5,948 nucleotides of DNA from an uncultured Fusobacterium sp. (GTDB taxonomy: Bacteria > Fusobacteriota > Fusobacteriia > Fusobacteriales > Fusobacteriaceae), in NCBI GenBank assembly GCA_900543175.1, contig UQQO01000127.1, forward strand, positions 1 to 5,948, written 5' to 3'. A model generated the notes under the pieces. The model was not told the origin of the DNA and did not search any database. It saw only the letters and a list, made by a program, of their open reading frames with translations. This document shows, one piece after another, positions 5,894-5,948 of this stretch (position 1 is its first letter; each line of letters opens with the position of its first letter). Both the position numbers and the translations under genes were made by a program.

Positions 5894-5948
5894 TAATATC
5901 AGCTAAATGTAATTTGGAGAAGAATATTAGAGAGAGTTACGAAATCTG
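5894..5948 (-). repeat. Second copy of the palindromic repeat, inverted and cut by the window edge
   Basis: These 55 bases are the reverse complement of 1622-1676 with one difference (G at 5916 where copy 1 predicts A). The match runs to the last base of the window, so the element almost certainly continues beyond it. Its orientation is opposite to the copy at 1520-1675, so the two right arms face each other across the receptor-permease-ATPase operon. Confidence 0.85.

Overview
The window looks like chromosomal DNA of a low-GC, AT-rich Gram-negative anaerobe, most probably a Fusobacterium. The reasons are the strong bias to AGA, ATA and A/T-ending codons, the strong AGGAG-type ribosome binding sites, a beta-barrel outer-membrane receptor (so the cell has an outer membrane), and an oxygen-sensitive radical SAM enzyme of the anaerobic haem-breaking type. 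The species cannot be fixed from the sequence alone.

Layout, all genes on the + strand. Bases 1-151 hold a promoter and a short leader that can fold into two adjacent hairpins. Bases 152-1420 encode a ChuW/HutW-type radical SAM protein, proposed to open haem anaerobically and release iron. Bases 1421-1821 are a non-coding gap that contains a 156-bp imperfect palindromic repeat (1520-1675). Bases 1822-5738 are a tight three-gene unit: a TonB-dependent outer-membrane receptor, a FecCD-family inner-membrane permease and its ABC ATPase. The receptor and permease abut, and the permease and ATPase overlap by one base. Bases 5739-5948 are non-coding, with two further hairpins and the start of a second, inverted copy of the 156-bp repeat, cut by the window edge.

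The genes form a plausible haem (or other iron-chelate) acquisition and breakdown module. The receptor carries the ligand across the outer membrane with TonB energy, the permease-ATPase pair moves it across the inner membrane, and HutW breaks the porphyrin in the cytoplasm. Three expected parts are absent here: a periplasmic or lipoprotein substrate-binding protein, the TonB-ExbB-ExbD energy complex, and a haem-trafficking or flavin-type partner of HutW. They would have to be encoded elsewhere.

The features most worth a second look lie between the genes. Two copies of one palindromic repeat bracket the whole uptake operon in inverted orientation. A second short repeat follows the stop codon of both transcription units. 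A compact double-hairpin structure sits downstream of the ATPase gene. The receptor also has only one histidine in 716 residues, which does not fit the usual histidine-based haem receptor.
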